Below, one piece after another: positions 25,713 through 34,625 of a DNA stretch of 64,000 bases. Source of the DNA: Ruminococcus sp. XPD3002 (GTDB taxonomy: Bacteria > Bacillota > Clostridia > Oscillospirales > Ruminococcaceae); assembly GCA_900119535.1 (NCBI GenBank), contig FPJT01000004.1, positions 192,662 through 256,661 on the forward strand, read 5' to 3'. Under the pieces are notes generated by a model. It did no database searches. It saw only the letters and a program-made list of their open reading frames with translations, and was not told where the DNA came from. Numbering within the stretch: position 1 is the stretch's first letter; every line of letters begins with the position of its first letter. Made by a program: the position numbers and the translations under genes.

Positions 25713-26619
25713 TATCATAGAGCTTACTGCTCCCGCCGAAACTGCGGGAACAAGAATAGATAAGTATATCTCCGAGAACATCCCCGAGCTTACACGCTCC
25801 GCCGTTCAGAACCTTATCGCTGATTCTGCAGTACTGGTAAGCGGAAAAGCAGTCAGCAAGAACTACAAGCTGAAAGGCGGAGAAGCTGTGACAGTCACTC
25901 TTCCCGAACCTCAGCCTATGGATGCCGTACCAGAGGATATACCGCTGGATATCGTCTATGAGGACAGCGACCTGCTCGTTGTTAACAAGCCGAAAGGTAT
26001 GGTGGTACACCCTGCCCACGGAAACTACAGCGGAACTCTCGTGAACGCGCTGCTGTTCCACTGCGGAGACAGCCTTTCAGGCATCAACGGAGTCATACGT
26101 CCCGGTATAGTCCACCGCATAGACAAGTACACCAGCGGACTTCTCATAGTCGCTAAAAACGACCGTGCCCACCTTCACCTTGCGGAACAGATAAAGGAAC
26201 ACAGCTTCACAAGAGAATACGAAGCTGTTGCTGTCGGTTACTTCAAGGAACCCGAAGGTACTGTTGACGCTCCTATCGGACGCCATAAGACAGACCGCAA
26301 GAAAATGTGCGTAACTACCGAAAATTCGCGCAATGCCGTAACTCACTACTCAGTGATAAAGCAGTATGGCGGATACGCTCACGTAAAGCTTCGCCTTGAA
26401 ACGGGACGTACTCATCAGATACGTGTCCACCTATCCTACATCGGTCATCCCGTACTCGGGGACGATGTCTACGGAAAGCCCTACAAGGGACTGGAGGGAC
26501 AGTGTCTCCATGCCCGTAAAATAGGCTTCATCCACCCGACTACAGAGGAGTATATGGAGTTCGTAAGCGACCTTCCCGACTACTTCGTGTCGGTCCTCAA
26601 CAAATTAGAAAAGATGTGA
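25705..26619 (+). CDS. RluD-like 23S rRNA pseudouridine synthase
   Basis: A 304-residue RluA-family enzyme: N-terminal S4 domain (about 12-70) and catalytic domain with the family motif H-R-I-D-K-x-T-S-G-L-L (about 133-143), where the Asp is the catalytic residue (usually H-R-L-D), plus E-T-G-R-T-H-Q-I-R-V-H. RluD modifies U1911/1915/1917 of 23S rRNA in E. coli; the exact target here cannot be fixed. It overlaps lspA, the common lspA-rluD pairing. Confidence 0.9.
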   Translation: MSDIIELTAPAETAGTRIDKYISENIPELTRSAVQNLIADSAVLVSGKAVSKNYKLKGGEAVTVTLPEPQPMDAVPEDIPLDIVYEDSDLLVVNKPKGMVVHPAHGNYSGTLVNALLFHCGDSLSGINGVIRPGIVHRIDKYTSGLLIVAKNDRAHLHLAEQIKEHSFTREYEAVAVGYFKEPEGTVDAPIGRHKTDRKKMCVTTENSRNAVTHYSVIKQYGGYAHVKLRLETGRTHQIRVHLSYIGHPVLGDDVYGKPYKGLEGQCLHARKIGFIHPTTEEYMEFVSDLPDYFVSVLNKLEKM

Positions 26620-26623
26620 TACC

Positions 26624-27448
26624 TTGTTTGAAGATATTTCAAAAGTCATCATCCTCAGCGATATGGACGGCACCCTGCTGAACTCGAAAAAGCAGATAAC
26701 CGATACCGACCGCAAAGCTATCGACCGCTTCCGCAGTCTCGGCGGACACTTCACCGTGGCTACGGGACGTACTATTCAGGCTTTCCAGCAGTACGTAGCT
26801 ATGCTTGAACTGGATATGCCCGTTATCATGTACAACGGCGCAGCTATCCACGACTACGTCAGCGGAAAGACTCTTTACACTCATCCCCTGCCCGATAAGG
26901 CTAAGGAAATGGCAATAGAGCTTCTCGGAAGGATGCCGCAGGCAGGCGGAGAGGTGCTTAAGACCGACGGTACATATGTATTCAGCAATACCGAGTATCA
27001 GCAGCTTCATACACGTATCTGCAACATAGTCCCCATATACCGTGAGCTTCCCGATATCGAGGACGGCGGCTGGCTTAAAGTGCTGTTCTCACTTGCACCC
27101 GAGGATGTGGGACTCATGGAGCTTACGGTCAGACAGCTTGGATGCGATAAATACGCCGATTTTGTAAAGTCTTCGGACATTTTCCTTGAAATGCTCCCTC
27201 TCGGAGTCAGCAAGGGTTCGGCTCTTGAACAATACCGCACTCTCGACGGTATGGAGGGCTTCACCTTCGTATCGATAGGCGATTTCGACAACGATCTGGA
27301 AATGATAAAAACTGCCGATCTGGGAGCTTGTCCCGCAAATGCCGAGGAAGTTGTCAAAAGCAGCGCAGACCTCGTGCTTGAACATACCAACGACGACGGT
27401 GCTGTTGCGGAACTCATTGAATATATCATCGATAAATGCGTCAAGTAA
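26624..27448 (+). CDS. HAD-superfamily Cof-type phosphatase
   Basis: A 274-residue HAD IIB hydrolase. Motif I D-M-D-G-T-L-L (about 11-17), motif II within V-A-T-G-R-T, motif III around K-G-S-A-L-E, motif IV G-D-F-D-N-D-L-E-M. These enzymes dephosphorylate sugar phosphates or flavin/PLP-type substrates; specificity cannot be read from sequence. Start is TTG 26624, five bases after the rluD stop, with only a weak RBS, so translation is likely coupled to rluD. Confidence 0.88.
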   Translation: MFEDISKVIILSDMDGTLLNSKKQITDTDRKAIDRFRSLGGHFTVATGRTIQAFQQYVAMLELDMPVIMYNGAAIHDYVSGKTLYTHPLPDKAKEMAIELLGRMPQAGGEVLKTDGTYVFSNTEYQQLHTRICNIVPIYRELPDIEDGGWLKVLFSLAPEDVGLMELTVRQLGCDKYADFVKSSDIFLEMLPLGVSKGSALEQYRTLDGMEGFTFVSIGDFDNDLEMIKTADLGACPANAEEVVKSSADLVLEHTNDDGAVAELIEYIIDKCVK

Positions 27449-27500
27449 ACGTAATTCCAATGATTTGTTGCTTACTGATTCATTTTCAGCAAAAAAGGTA

Positions 27501-27529
27501 TTGCTTTTTTTCATAAATTGCGATACAAT
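27501..27529 (+). promoter_or_regulatory. Promoter of the transketolase pair
   Basis: TTGCTT at 27501-27506, 17-base spacer, TACAAT at 27524-27529. A short palindrome ACGGCT-T-AGCCGT lies in the leader near 27573. Confidence 0.65.
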
Positions 27530-27616
27530 TAAATACGGACATTATAGTCCGATCATTATGAATTATCATAAAATACGGCTTAGCCGTCTGATAATAAAAT
27601 AAAACTGGAGGTTAAT

Positions 27617-28456
27617 ATGGACTCAGCTACAAAAAAGAATCTGCAGAAAATAGCCTGCAAAGTCAGAATGGGCGTTATCGAAGGCACTTATAACGCTAAA
27701 TCAGGTCATCCCGGCGGATCACTCTCGATCAGCGACACACTTACTTACCTTTACTTCAACAAGATGAATGTTGATCCAAAGAATCCCGAGGATCCCGACA
27801 GAGACCGTCTCGTTCTCTCAAAGGGACACACTGCTCCCGCACTTTATTCAGTGCTCGCTCAGAAGGGCTACTTCCCAGAGGATGAGCTCAAGTCGCTCCG
27901 TCACATCGGCGCACTTCTCCAGGGACATCCCTGCATCCACATCCCCGGCGTTGACATGTCCAGCGGTTCTCTCGGACAGGGCATCTCTGCTGCTGCAGGT
28001 ATGGCTCTTGCAGGTAAGATAGACAACAAGTCATACAAGGTCTACACTATCCTCGGCGACGGCGAGATCGAAGAAGGTCAGGTATGGGAAGCTGCTATGT
28101 TCTCAGCTCACTACGGCCTCAGCAACCTCGTTGCTATCGTTGACAATAACGGACTTCAGATAGACGGACCTATCACAGAGGTATGTTCACCTGAGCCTAT
28201 AACAGACAAGTTCGCTGCTTTCGGCTGGCACGTTATCACTATGGACGCTCACGATTTCGACAGCATCGACAAGGCTTTCGAGGCTGCTGAAAAGATAACA
28301 GACAAGCCTGTTGCTATCATCCAGAAGTCTACAAAGGGCAAGGGCGTTTCATTCATGGAAAATCAGGTCGGCTGGCACGGTACAGCTCCTAACAAGGAAC
28401 AGTACGATCAGGCAATGTCAGAGCTCAGCGCACAGTTAAAGGAATTGGAGGACTAA
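27617..28456 (+). CDS. Transketolase, N-terminal (TPP-binding) subunit
   Basis: A 279-residue half-transketolase holding the diphosphate/Mg2+-binding part: G-H-P-G-G-S-L-S, S-K-G-H-x-A-P-A-L-Y and the thiamine motif G-D-G-E-I-E-E-G-Q-V-W-E...N-N-G-L-Q-I-D-G. It needs the partner subunit encoded directly downstream. Split transketolases are common in archaea and Firmicutes; they interconvert pentose and hexose phosphates. Start ATG 27617 with GGAGG upstream. Codon use is strongly biased towards C-ending codons, as expected for high expression. Confidence 0.95.
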   Translation: MDSATKKNLQKIACKVRMGVIEGTYNAKSGHPGGSLSISDTLTYLYFNKMNVDPKNPEDPDRDRLVLSKGHTAPALYSVLAQKGYFPEDELKSLRHIGALLQGHPCIHIPGVDMSSGSLGQGISAAAGMALAGKIDNKSYKVYTILGDGEIEEGQVWEAAMFSAHYGLSNLVAIVDNNGLQIDGPITEVCSPEPITDKFAAFGWHVITMDAHDFDSIDKAFEAAEKITDKPVAIIQKSTKGKGVSFMENQVGWHGTAPNKEQYDQAMSELSAQLKELED

Positions 28457-28460
28457 TACT

Positions 28461-29408
28461 ATGGCAGATATCATTAAAAAGGCTACCAGAGAAAGCTACG
28501 GCGAAGCTCTTAAGGAGCTTGCAGAAGAATACAAGGAGCTTGTTGTCCTCGATGCTGACCTCGCTGCTGCTACAAAGACAGGTATTTTCAAGAAGGCTTA
28601 TCCCGACCGTTTCTTCGACTGCGGTATCGCAGAGGCTAACATGATGGGCGTTGCAGCAGGTCTTGCAACTACAGGCAAGATACCTTTCGCAAGCACATTC
28701 GCTATGTTCGCTGCCGGCAGAGCTTTCGAGATCGTAAGAAACTCTATCGGCTACCCACACCTCAATGTAAAGATCGGTGCTACTCATGCAGGTATCTCTG
28801 TCGGTGAGGACGGCGCTACACATCAGTGCAACGAGGATATCGCTCTCATGCGTACTATCCCCGGTATGACTATCATCAATCCCTGCGACGATGTTGAAGC
28901 TAAGGCTGCTGTAAAGGCTGCTCTCGATTTCAACGGTCCCGTTTATATGCGATTCGGACGTCTTGCAGTACCTGTTATCAATGACGCTGCAAGCTACAAG
29001 TTCGAGCTTGGCAAGGGCGTTGTTATGAAGGACGGCAAGGATGTTACTATCGTTGCTACAGGTCTTATGGTTAACGAAGCTCTCGAAGCTGCAAAGGCTC
29101 TCGAAGCTGACGGCATCTCTGCAAGAGTTGTCAATATCCACACTATCAAGCCTCTCGATAAGGAACTCATCTGCAAGTGTGCAAAGGAGACAGGTCTTAT
29201 CGTTACTGCTGAGGAGCACAGCATCATCGGCGGACTCGGTTCAGCTGTTGCAGAGGCAGTTACAGAATGCTGTCCTGTTCCTGTTGTCAAGATCGGCGTA
29301 AACGACGAATTCGGTCATTCAGGTCCTGCTGTTGAACTTCTTAAGGAATTCGGCCTGAGCGCTGACAATATCGCAAAGACAGTCAAGGAAGCAGTTAAGA
29401 ACAAGTAA
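28461..29408 (+). CDS. Transketolase, C-terminal subunit
   Basis: A 315-residue partner of the preceding gene, four bases downstream: pyrimidine-binding domain (F-F-D-C-G-I-A-E-A-N-M-M-G-V-A-A-G with the catalytic Glu) and C-terminal transketolase domain (E-E-H-S-I-I-G-G-L-G-S). A DXP-synthase-like alternative is unlikely because both subunit lengths and neighbours fit split transketolase. A terminator follows. Confidence 0.94.
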   Translation: MADIIKKATRESYGEALKELAEEYKELVVLDADLAAATKTGIFKKAYPDRFFDCGIAEANMMGVAAGLATTGKIPFASTFAMFAAGRAFEIVRNSIGYPHLNVKIGATHAGISVGEDGATHQCNEDIALMRTIPGMTIINPCDDVEAKAAVKAALDFNGPVYMRFGRLAVPVINDAASYKFELGKGVVMKDGKDVTIVATGLMVNEALEAAKALEADGISARVVNIHTIKPLDKELICKCAKETGLIVTAEEHSIIGGLGSAVAEAVTECCPVPVVKIGVNDEFGHSGPAVELLKEFGLSADNIAKTVKEAVKNK

Positions 29409-29420
29409 TAAATTGCTGTA

Positions 29421-29452
29421 AGGGCAGTCCTTCGGGGCTGCCTTTTTTCTGT
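29421..29452 (+). terminator. Terminator after transketolase genes
   Basis: GGCAG and CTGCC close a stem with extra G-C/T pairing across TCCTTCGGGG, followed by TTTTTTCT. Confidence 0.85.
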
Positions 29453-29489
29453 AAAAGCATCCCATTCTGCCAAAAGTTTGAAAAATCCC

Positions 29490-29518
29490 TTGTAAATTAA
29501 TGAACGATGTGCTATAAT
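29490..29518 (+). promoter_or_regulatory. Promoter of the lipoprotein-dockerin gene
   Basis: TTGTAA at 29490-29495, 17-base spacer, TATAAT at 29513-29518. Confidence 0.7.
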
Positions 29519-29577
29519 GTAAATACATACAGATATCGCCTTATAAAGGCCTACTATATTATTACAGGAGGATAAAC

Positions 29578-29985
29578 ATGAAACCAAGAGCATTAGCTGC
29601 CATAATGGCATGTGCTTCCGCAGTATGCCTGCTTTCATCATGTTCGGGAGGAACTTCTTCCGCACCCGTACAGAGCAGTCAGGATTCTATAACCATCGAT
29701 TCAGGCGTTGACCTGAACGGCGCAGATATAACACCTACATCAGTTCAGAAGACACGCGATTTCGATTGCGGTGACGTTAACGAGGACGGTAAGTTCGACC
29801 TCTCAGACGCTTACGCACTTAATCAGTATCTCGCGGATCCTGAAAAGAATCCGCTCAGTGACACTGCACTTGATAAGGCTGACGTTCACAACCGCGGAAA
29901 CGGTGTTGATATGGATGATTACAATACTTTGCTTGAATTTGATGCGAATATAGTAACTCACCTTCCCGTTTCAACACAAAACTGA
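29578..29985 (+). CDS. Lipid-anchored dockerin protein
   Basis: A 135-residue predicted lipoprotein: signal with lipobox L-S-S-C (Cys about 22), a short Ser-rich spacer, then almost nothing but a dockerin-like module (about 63-130): C-G-D-V-N-E-D-G-K-F-D-L-S-D-A-Y-A-L-N-Q-Y, then a degenerate second half with G-V-D-M-D-D-Y-N-T. No catalytic domain. It would place a dockerin directly on the cytoplasmic membrane, the reverse of the usual enzyme-dockerin plan. It precedes a secreted esterase with its own dockerin. Confidence 0.8.
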   Translation: MKPRALAAIMACASAVCLLSSCSGGTSSAPVQSSQDSITIDSGVDLNGADITPTSVQKTRDFDCGDVNEDGKFDLSDAYALNQYLADPEKNPLSDTALDKADVHNRGNGVDMDDYNTLLEFDANIVTHLPVSTQN

Positions 29986-29991
29986 TAAAAA

Positions 29992-30020
29992 TGAAGCTCT
30001 GTGATAAAAGCAGAGCTTCA
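29992..30020 (+). terminator. Perfect 10 bp hairpin between dockerin lipoprotein and GDSL gene
   Basis: TGAAGCTCTG and CAGAGCTTCA pair perfectly around a 9-base loop. There is no U-run, so it may only partially terminate or may stabilise RNA ends, allowing read-through into the esterase gene. Confidence 0.5.
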
Positions 30021-30053
30021 TTGATAATATAGCTATAACGGAGGGAAAAGACC

Positions 30054-31382
30054 ATGAAGAAAAGTATCTCTGCAATACTCGCAGCAGCATTGACACTATC
30101 TGCTTTAACATGCATGCCTGCTTCCGCAGAAAAATACGGAGACGGTAAAAAGATAGTAGTATTTGGCGACAGCATCGCCGCAGGTACATCGCTTTCAGAG
30201 GGCGAATACAACTACGGTCAGTTATGCGCCGATTACCTTAAGGGTTCGGTTGAAAACTATGCCGTATCAGGCTATGATACAGAGGATCTCATCGCACAGC
30301 TCGGTTCTCTCGACAAGGACCAGACTGCCGCAGTCAAGGACGCAGATCTGTTCCTTATCTCTATCGGCGGCAATGACATTGCACAGTACGCAATAAAGTA
30401 TATCCTCGATTTCGCTGCAAGCGCAAGTCTCCTGAAAGAGGGCTTCACAGCTGCTGATGTCCCTGAAGAGCCAACTTTCAACGACCTTAACAAGCTCGTT
30501 GACCGTGCTGCACTTTCAAGCTATGCAAAGGGCAGTATCGCAAATCAGCGCGCTCTCAACAATATGCTCGTAAGACTTACAGCAAACCTTCGCCTCGTTT
30601 CAACAGACAAGAATGCCGATAAGTACCCGAGAGTCATAGAGACCTCTGTAATACCCAATATACAGAAGATCTGCGACACTATCAAGGAAATGAATCCCGA
30701 TGCCGAGATCATCATTCAGAACATTTACGATCCGCTTCAGCTGGATGAGAACTTTATAAAGACGAGCTATTCTTCCTATGCAGATGTCCTCGAACAGTTT
30801 GAACCTTCTGTTGAGAAGATACTCGCAAGCTTCAGCAGTCAGCTTGACGGCGTTAAAGGCATAAAGACCGCAGACGTTTACGGTACATTCACCTCAAAGG
30901 ATGAGCCTTCACTCTACGGCTGTGCGTATTACTTCGATAATATGCAGAACAAAAATACCGATATACATCCGAATCAGGCAGGTCATGTTGCTATAGCCTC
31001 AACACTGCTCAACGTTATCGGTGAGGACCACAAGTATGAATCGAACCTTCTCACATCTGCTTTCGCAAAGCTTGGTGATATAGAGAATTACCCTGTAAAT
31101 GCCTATGAGACCTACCTCGAAGCCGCAGGTCTCATCCCGGGAGACGTAAACCTCGACGGCTTCGTAAATTCCAGCGACGCTACACTCATACTAACAGACT
31201 ATTCATCAGTATCCACAGGCGGTTCAAACGTTATTACGGAAAGACTCCGCGACACTGCTGATATCAACAAGGATAAGAAGATAGATTCCAGCGATGCTAC
31301 ATCAGTTCTGGTTTATTATTCCTATCTTTCAACAGGCGGAAAAGAAAACAGCTATAACTACTTCAATTCCAACAAGAAGTGA
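30054..31382 (+). CDS. Secreted SGNH/GDSL esterase with C-terminal dockerin
   Basis: A 442-residue exported protein: signal peptide 1-25 (P-A-S-A), SGNH hydrolase domain with block I G-D-S-I-A-A-G (about 38-44), block III G-G-N-D-I (about 103) and the catalytic dyad D-x-H in T-D-I-H-P-N-Q-A-G-H (about 300), followed by a canonical double-loop dockerin (about 362-430: G-D-V-N-L-D-G-F-V-N-S-S-D-A-T, then A-D-I-N-K-D-K-K-I-D-S-S-D-A-T). Probably deacetylates plant cell wall polysaccharides (acetylxylan-type), docked to a cellulosome; the exact CE family is not assignable here. Confidence 0.88.
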   Translation: MKKSISAILAAALTLSALTCMPASAEKYGDGKKIVVFGDSIAAGTSLSEGEYNYGQLCADYLKGSVENYAVSGYDTEDLIAQLGSLDKDQTAAVKDADLFLISIGGNDIAQYAIKYILDFAASASLLKEGFTAADVPEEPTFNDLNKLVDRAALSSYAKGSIANQRALNNMLVRLTANLRLVSTDKNADKYPRVIETSVIPNIQKICDTIKEMNPDAEIIIQNIYDPLQLDENFIKTSYSSYADVLEQFEPSVEKILASFSSQLDGVKGIKTADVYGTFTSKDEPSLYGCAYYFDNMQNKNTDIHPNQAGHVAIASTLLNVIGEDHKYESNLLTSAFAKLGDIENYPVNAYETYLEAAGLIPGDVNLDGFVNSSDATLILTDYSSVSTGGSNVITERLRDTADINKDKKIDSSDATSVLVYYSYLSTGGKENSYNYFNSNKK

Positions 31383-31403
31383 TCGATTAACATCAAAGAG
31401 AAA

Positions 31404-31442
31404 AGCCATAAGGAGCATCATTCTCCTTATGGCTGCTTTTTT
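31404..31442. terminator. Bidirectional terminator between GDSL gene and glmU
   Basis: AGCCATAAGGAG and CTCCTTATGGCT form a 12 bp stem; T-rich on the right (GCTTTTTTATT) and A-rich on the left, serving both converging genes. Confidence 0.85.
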
Positions 31443-31443
31443 A

Positions 31444-32814
31444 TTACTTTTTCTTGTTCATCTTCCTGAGGGTGTAGCCTTCGTTGACTTTAAGTTCGCC
31501 TCTGTCTATCGCAAGAGCATAGTCGGGAACGTTCCTTGTAACTGTCGTACCTGCGGCAGTATAAACGCCCTTGCCAAGCTTGATAGGCGCTATCAGACTG
31601 GTATTGCTTCCGACGAAGCTGTAATCACCGATAGTACAGCGGCTCTTTTCTACGCCGTCAAAGTTGACCGTTACAGCTCCCGCACCGATATTTACCTTCT
31701 TGCCGAGGTCGCTGTCGCCGATGTAAGCAAGATGAGCTATGGCAGTCTTTTCACCGATGGATGAGTTCTTTATCTCAACGAAATCGCCGATATGAGCATT
31801 GCTTCTGATAGTGCTGTCGGGACGGATATGTACGTAAGGTCCTATTGTAACGCCGTCCTCGATAACAGAATCGTAAGCCTGAGCGGTATTCATCACTACA
31901 TTGTCCCCTACCGTGCAGTTTTCAACTACCGAGAAAGGACCTATCTTACAGCCGCTTCCTATCTTAGTACCGCGGCGGAGTATCGTATTCGGAAGTATCT
32001 CGCTTCCTGCACTTATCTCGACGTCCCTTTCGATGATAACGCCGTCTGTACAGGTGAATTCAACACCGTTTGCAAGGTGCTTGTCAATGACTGCCATACG
32101 TGCATAGGTATTGAGCTCAAGCAGATCCTTCCTGTCATTTGCGCCCTTTATGATGTCTGCATTTTCAGACTTGTACGCACCTGCATTCTTGCCCTCTGCT
32201 ATTGCAAGAGAAATAGTATCTGTGAGATAATACTCATTCTGTGCATTATCGTTTGTTATCTTGCCGAGAAGATCGATAAGGTCCGCTGTGTTGAACCAGT
32301 AAGCTCCCGAATTTACTTCCCTGATAGCCTTCTGCTCGTCAGTAGCGTCCTTCTGCTCTACTATGCCGCTTATACCGCCCTTTGTACGGATTATCCTTCC
32401 GTAGCCGAAGGGATCATCGAGTTCTGCTGTGATGACTGTAACAGCATTGCCGTTCTGCTTGTGGAGCATAAGGGATTCCCTGATAGTCTCAGCATCGATA
32501 AAAGGTGCATCGCCGCAGAGTACAAGTGTATTGCCGTCCGTATCCTCCTTAAGGAACGGGATAGCCTGCATTACTGCGTGACCTGTACCGAGTCTTTCTG
32601 CCTGAAGCGCGGTTGTATACCTGCCGCCAAGATACTCGTCTATCATCTCGCCCTTAAAGCCTTTTATCACGCAGATATCGCTTATTCCGGAGCCTTCGCA
32701 TGCGGATATCACCCACTCCAGCATCGGTTCGCCGAGAACCTTGAAAAGCGGCTTGGGCATATCAGCCTTCATGCGTTTTCCCTGACCTCCTGCAAGAATA
32801 ACAGCCTTGTTCAT
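31444..32814 (-). CDS. glmU: Bifunctional UDP-GlcNAc pyrophosphorylase/glucosamine-1-P acetyltransferase
   Basis: Makes UDP-GlcNAc for peptidoglycan. The 456-residue protein has the uridyltransferase domain (L-A-G-G-Q-G-K-R-M near 7-15, C-G-D-A-P near 101, E-V-N-S-G near 166) and a left-handed beta-helix acetyltransferase domain (hexapeptide repeats from about 255; catalytic region with I-A-H-L-A-Y-I-G-D and N-x-x-T-S/N-F-D-G). Full length. Its RBS AGGAGG lies inside the last codons of the upstream lipoprotein esterase gene, four bases apart, so the two are translationally coupled. Confidence 0.96.
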   Translation of the reverse strand: MNKAVILAGGQGKRMKADMPKPLFKVLGEPMLEWVISACEGSGISDICVIKGFKGEMIDEYLGGRYTTALQAERLGTGHAVMQAIPFLKEDTDGNTLVLCGDAPFIDAETIRESLMLHKQNGNAVTVITAELDDPFGYGRIIRTKGGISGIVEQKDATDEQKAIREVNSGAYWFNTADLIDLLGKITNDNAQNEYYLTDTISLAIAEGKNAGAYKSENADIIKGANDRKDLLELNTYARMAVIDKHLANGVEFTCTDGVIIERDVEISAGSEILPNTILRRGTKIGSGCKIGPFSVVENCTVGDNVVMNTAQAYDSVIEDGVTIGPYVHIRPDSTIRSNAHIGDFVEIKNSSIGEKTAIAHLAYIGDSDLGKKVNIGAGAVTVNFDGVEKSRCTIGDYSFVGSNTSLIAPIKLGKGVYTAAGTTVTRNVPDYALAIDRGELKVNEGYTLRKMNKKK

Positions 32815-32817
32815 TGT

Positions 32818-33987
32818 CTATTCCTCCTGTGTTTGGTTTTCGGATACATCCCCTGCCGGAAATGTCTTTTTCAGGTATTCAAGGAACATATCCCCAACAT
32901 AATTCATGTGATTTTTGCCTTCATATATCATTATCTCTGCATTAACGCCGTGAGAAGCAAGTCTGTCAAAAAGCGCCTGTGAATCCTCGGGGATCGTTGC
33001 AAGATCGGGTGCTGGAAACTCATAGTGTTCATCGCCCCCGGCACATATGAATACGTTTTTGTCCATAGTCTCATTGCGTTCAAAATAATCAAACTCTCTT
33101 TCAAATGCATGCTGATCGGGAATAAGGCTTATATCAAATCCGCCCGGTTTAGCGAAATGATAAGTCCACAATGCGGGACTGCCTATAACATAGCTTGCAA
33201 AGGGCTGATCTTCATACTTATCCGAATTGCAGAGCGCATAATGAGCAAAAAGTCCGCTGAGTGAATGTCCGAAGAAAACACTGCGGCTGCTGTCCGTCTT
33301 ATAATTAAGTGATACAAGCTTCATAAGGTCGTTAGTAATGAAATCAAGCAGTTTTTCCTGATCAAGAACGAATTTCACAAAACGTGCATCATCGGAATAG
33401 CCATCCGAATCATAGTCGTTCCCGAGGGTAACTGTTATAAACGGTTCTGTCTCTCCGTCATTGATAAGAGCCCATATTTCAGGTATGCGATTGAACCAGT
33501 ATTGTGCGTCATTCATGAGAAATATGGGATATTTCTTATTTTCATCATAGTCAGGCGGCAGTATTATATGTGCAAGATAGGTCGTATCGAGCTCTTCGTC
33601 ATATATTTTCAGTTCACGGATACTGTCTTCCATTGCAAGTAATTCCCTGAATGTCTTAGAAGTTTCGTAGGATGCATAATACACTCCGATCTTACTTGCT
33701 TTATCAGGGTGTGTTATAGTTACATCACGATAACATGTACATGACTTTTCCTTCTCTGTCATTGTGTCCGGATAAACAAGCTCGCTGAAATACTGAGGTT
33801 CAGTTACTTCTTCCGTTTCAGTCTCTGTAGATTCTTCCGCTTCAAATTCTGTTTCTGAAACGGTTTCTGCTGCCTGTTCTGTTACTGCTTCCTCTGAGCT
33901 TGAAGGTGACGGAGCCTTCTGATCACACGAAGTCAAAGGTGCAGCAAGCAAGCTGCTCAGCAGCAGAACTAAAGCTGTTTTTTTCAT
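32818..33987 (-). CDS. Lipoprotein esterase (alpha/beta hydrolase, Fes/CE1-like)
   Basis: A 389-residue predicted lipoprotein: lipobox L-T-S-C (about Cys 21), a Glu/Thr-rich spacer to about 75, and an esterase D-like alpha/beta hydrolase domain with the nucleophile elbow G-H-S-L-S-G (about 255-260) and a late His in G-K-N-H-M-N-Y. Similar folds act in feruloyl/acetyl esterases and siderophore esterases (Fes); substrate unknown. The start at 33987 has AAAGGAGG upstream; the frame is open a further 24 codons but without RBS. Upstream of, and coupled to, glmU. Confidence 0.8.
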   Translation of the reverse strand: MKKTALVLLLSSLLAAPLTSCDQKAPSPSSSEEAVTEQAAETVSETEFEAEESTETETEEVTEPQYFSELVYPDTMTEKEKSCTCYRDVTITHPDKASKIGVYYASYETSKTFRELLAMEDSIRELKIYDEELDTTYLAHIILPPDYDENKKYPIFLMNDAQYWFNRIPEIWALINDGETEPFITVTLGNDYDSDGYSDDARFVKFVLDQEKLLDFITNDLMKLVSLNYKTDSSRSVFFGHSLSGLFAHYALCNSDKYEDQPFASYVIGSPALWTYHFAKPGGFDISLIPDQHAFEREFDYFERNETMDKNVFICAGGDEHYEFPAPDLATIPEDSQALFDRLASHGVNAEIMIYEGKNHMNYVGDMFLEYLKKTFPAGDVSENQTQEE

Positions 33988-34082
33988 GCTTTGATATCCT
34001 CCTTTAATTAAAGTACGACTATTTTTACGGCTAATGTTCACGAAAACTAACGGCAACAAAAACTTACCAACGTTTTTTCCCT

Positions 34083-34286
34083 TTAATACAGATCGTCGTC
34101 CTTGTGGTTCATCTTTAAAAAGACCAGAACGTTTACGACCAGCATGATAATATCTATGATTCCTGCAGGTCCGTACATTACCAGATCAAGGATAGCGCCG
34201 AGGGCACTTAAAGCGATCGCTGCTATTCCAAGATTTTTTGAGTCTCTCTTTACCCAGAAAATGATACTGATAGCTAATGTAAGCAT
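34083..34286 (-). CDS. Small membrane protein, unknown
   Basis: A 67-residue protein with two to three hydrophobic segments (about 1-12, 20-38, 43-58) and an acidic C-terminus. AGGAGG lies 7 bases upstream of the ATG at 34286. No family recognised; it stands alone. Confidence 0.6.
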   Translation of the reverse strand: MLTLAISIIFWVKRDSKNLGIAAIALSALGAILDLVMYGPAGIIDIIMLVVNVLVFLKMNHKDDDLY

Positions 34287-34521
34287 AATTCTTCCTCCTG
34301 TATTCAAACATTATTTCTTCTTCCCGCCACAGGATATGCCTATGTATCCGAAACGCCTTCAGCAGGAAAAAGTCTGATATCCTTATTTTTACATACTTTA
34401 ACAATAAATGCAAGTCATTTTTCCTATATTTATTTCTTTTCACTTTTTTTTGTGTAAAATGCAATAAAACTAACCAAATATTTTTTTATTATTCTATATG
34501 GTAATTTTTAGGGTTTTGTGG

Positions 34522-34527
34522 TATAAT
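34522..34527 (+). promoter_or_regulatory. Extended -10 promoter of ppdK
   Basis: TGGTATAAT with the TG extension 1 base before the hexamer; no good -35. The ~95-base leader that follows carries GGAGG at 34612-34616. The 340-base gap 34287-34625 otherwise shows only AT-rich sequence. Confidence 0.7.
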
Positions 34528-34625
34528 AATTATAAGTCGGTGTGGCATGTTTTAGGACAGGCTTTTTCGCTGTGTCTCATTTCATTCCATATCCGAGAAT
34601 GTTAAAATTATGGAGGTATACACCA

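Noticed and set aside
31792..32982. Long open frame (396 codons) on the plus strand
   Set aside because: It is antisense to glmU and the esterase gene, Cys/Ile/Tyr-rich without motifs; the minus-strand proteins are unmistakable.
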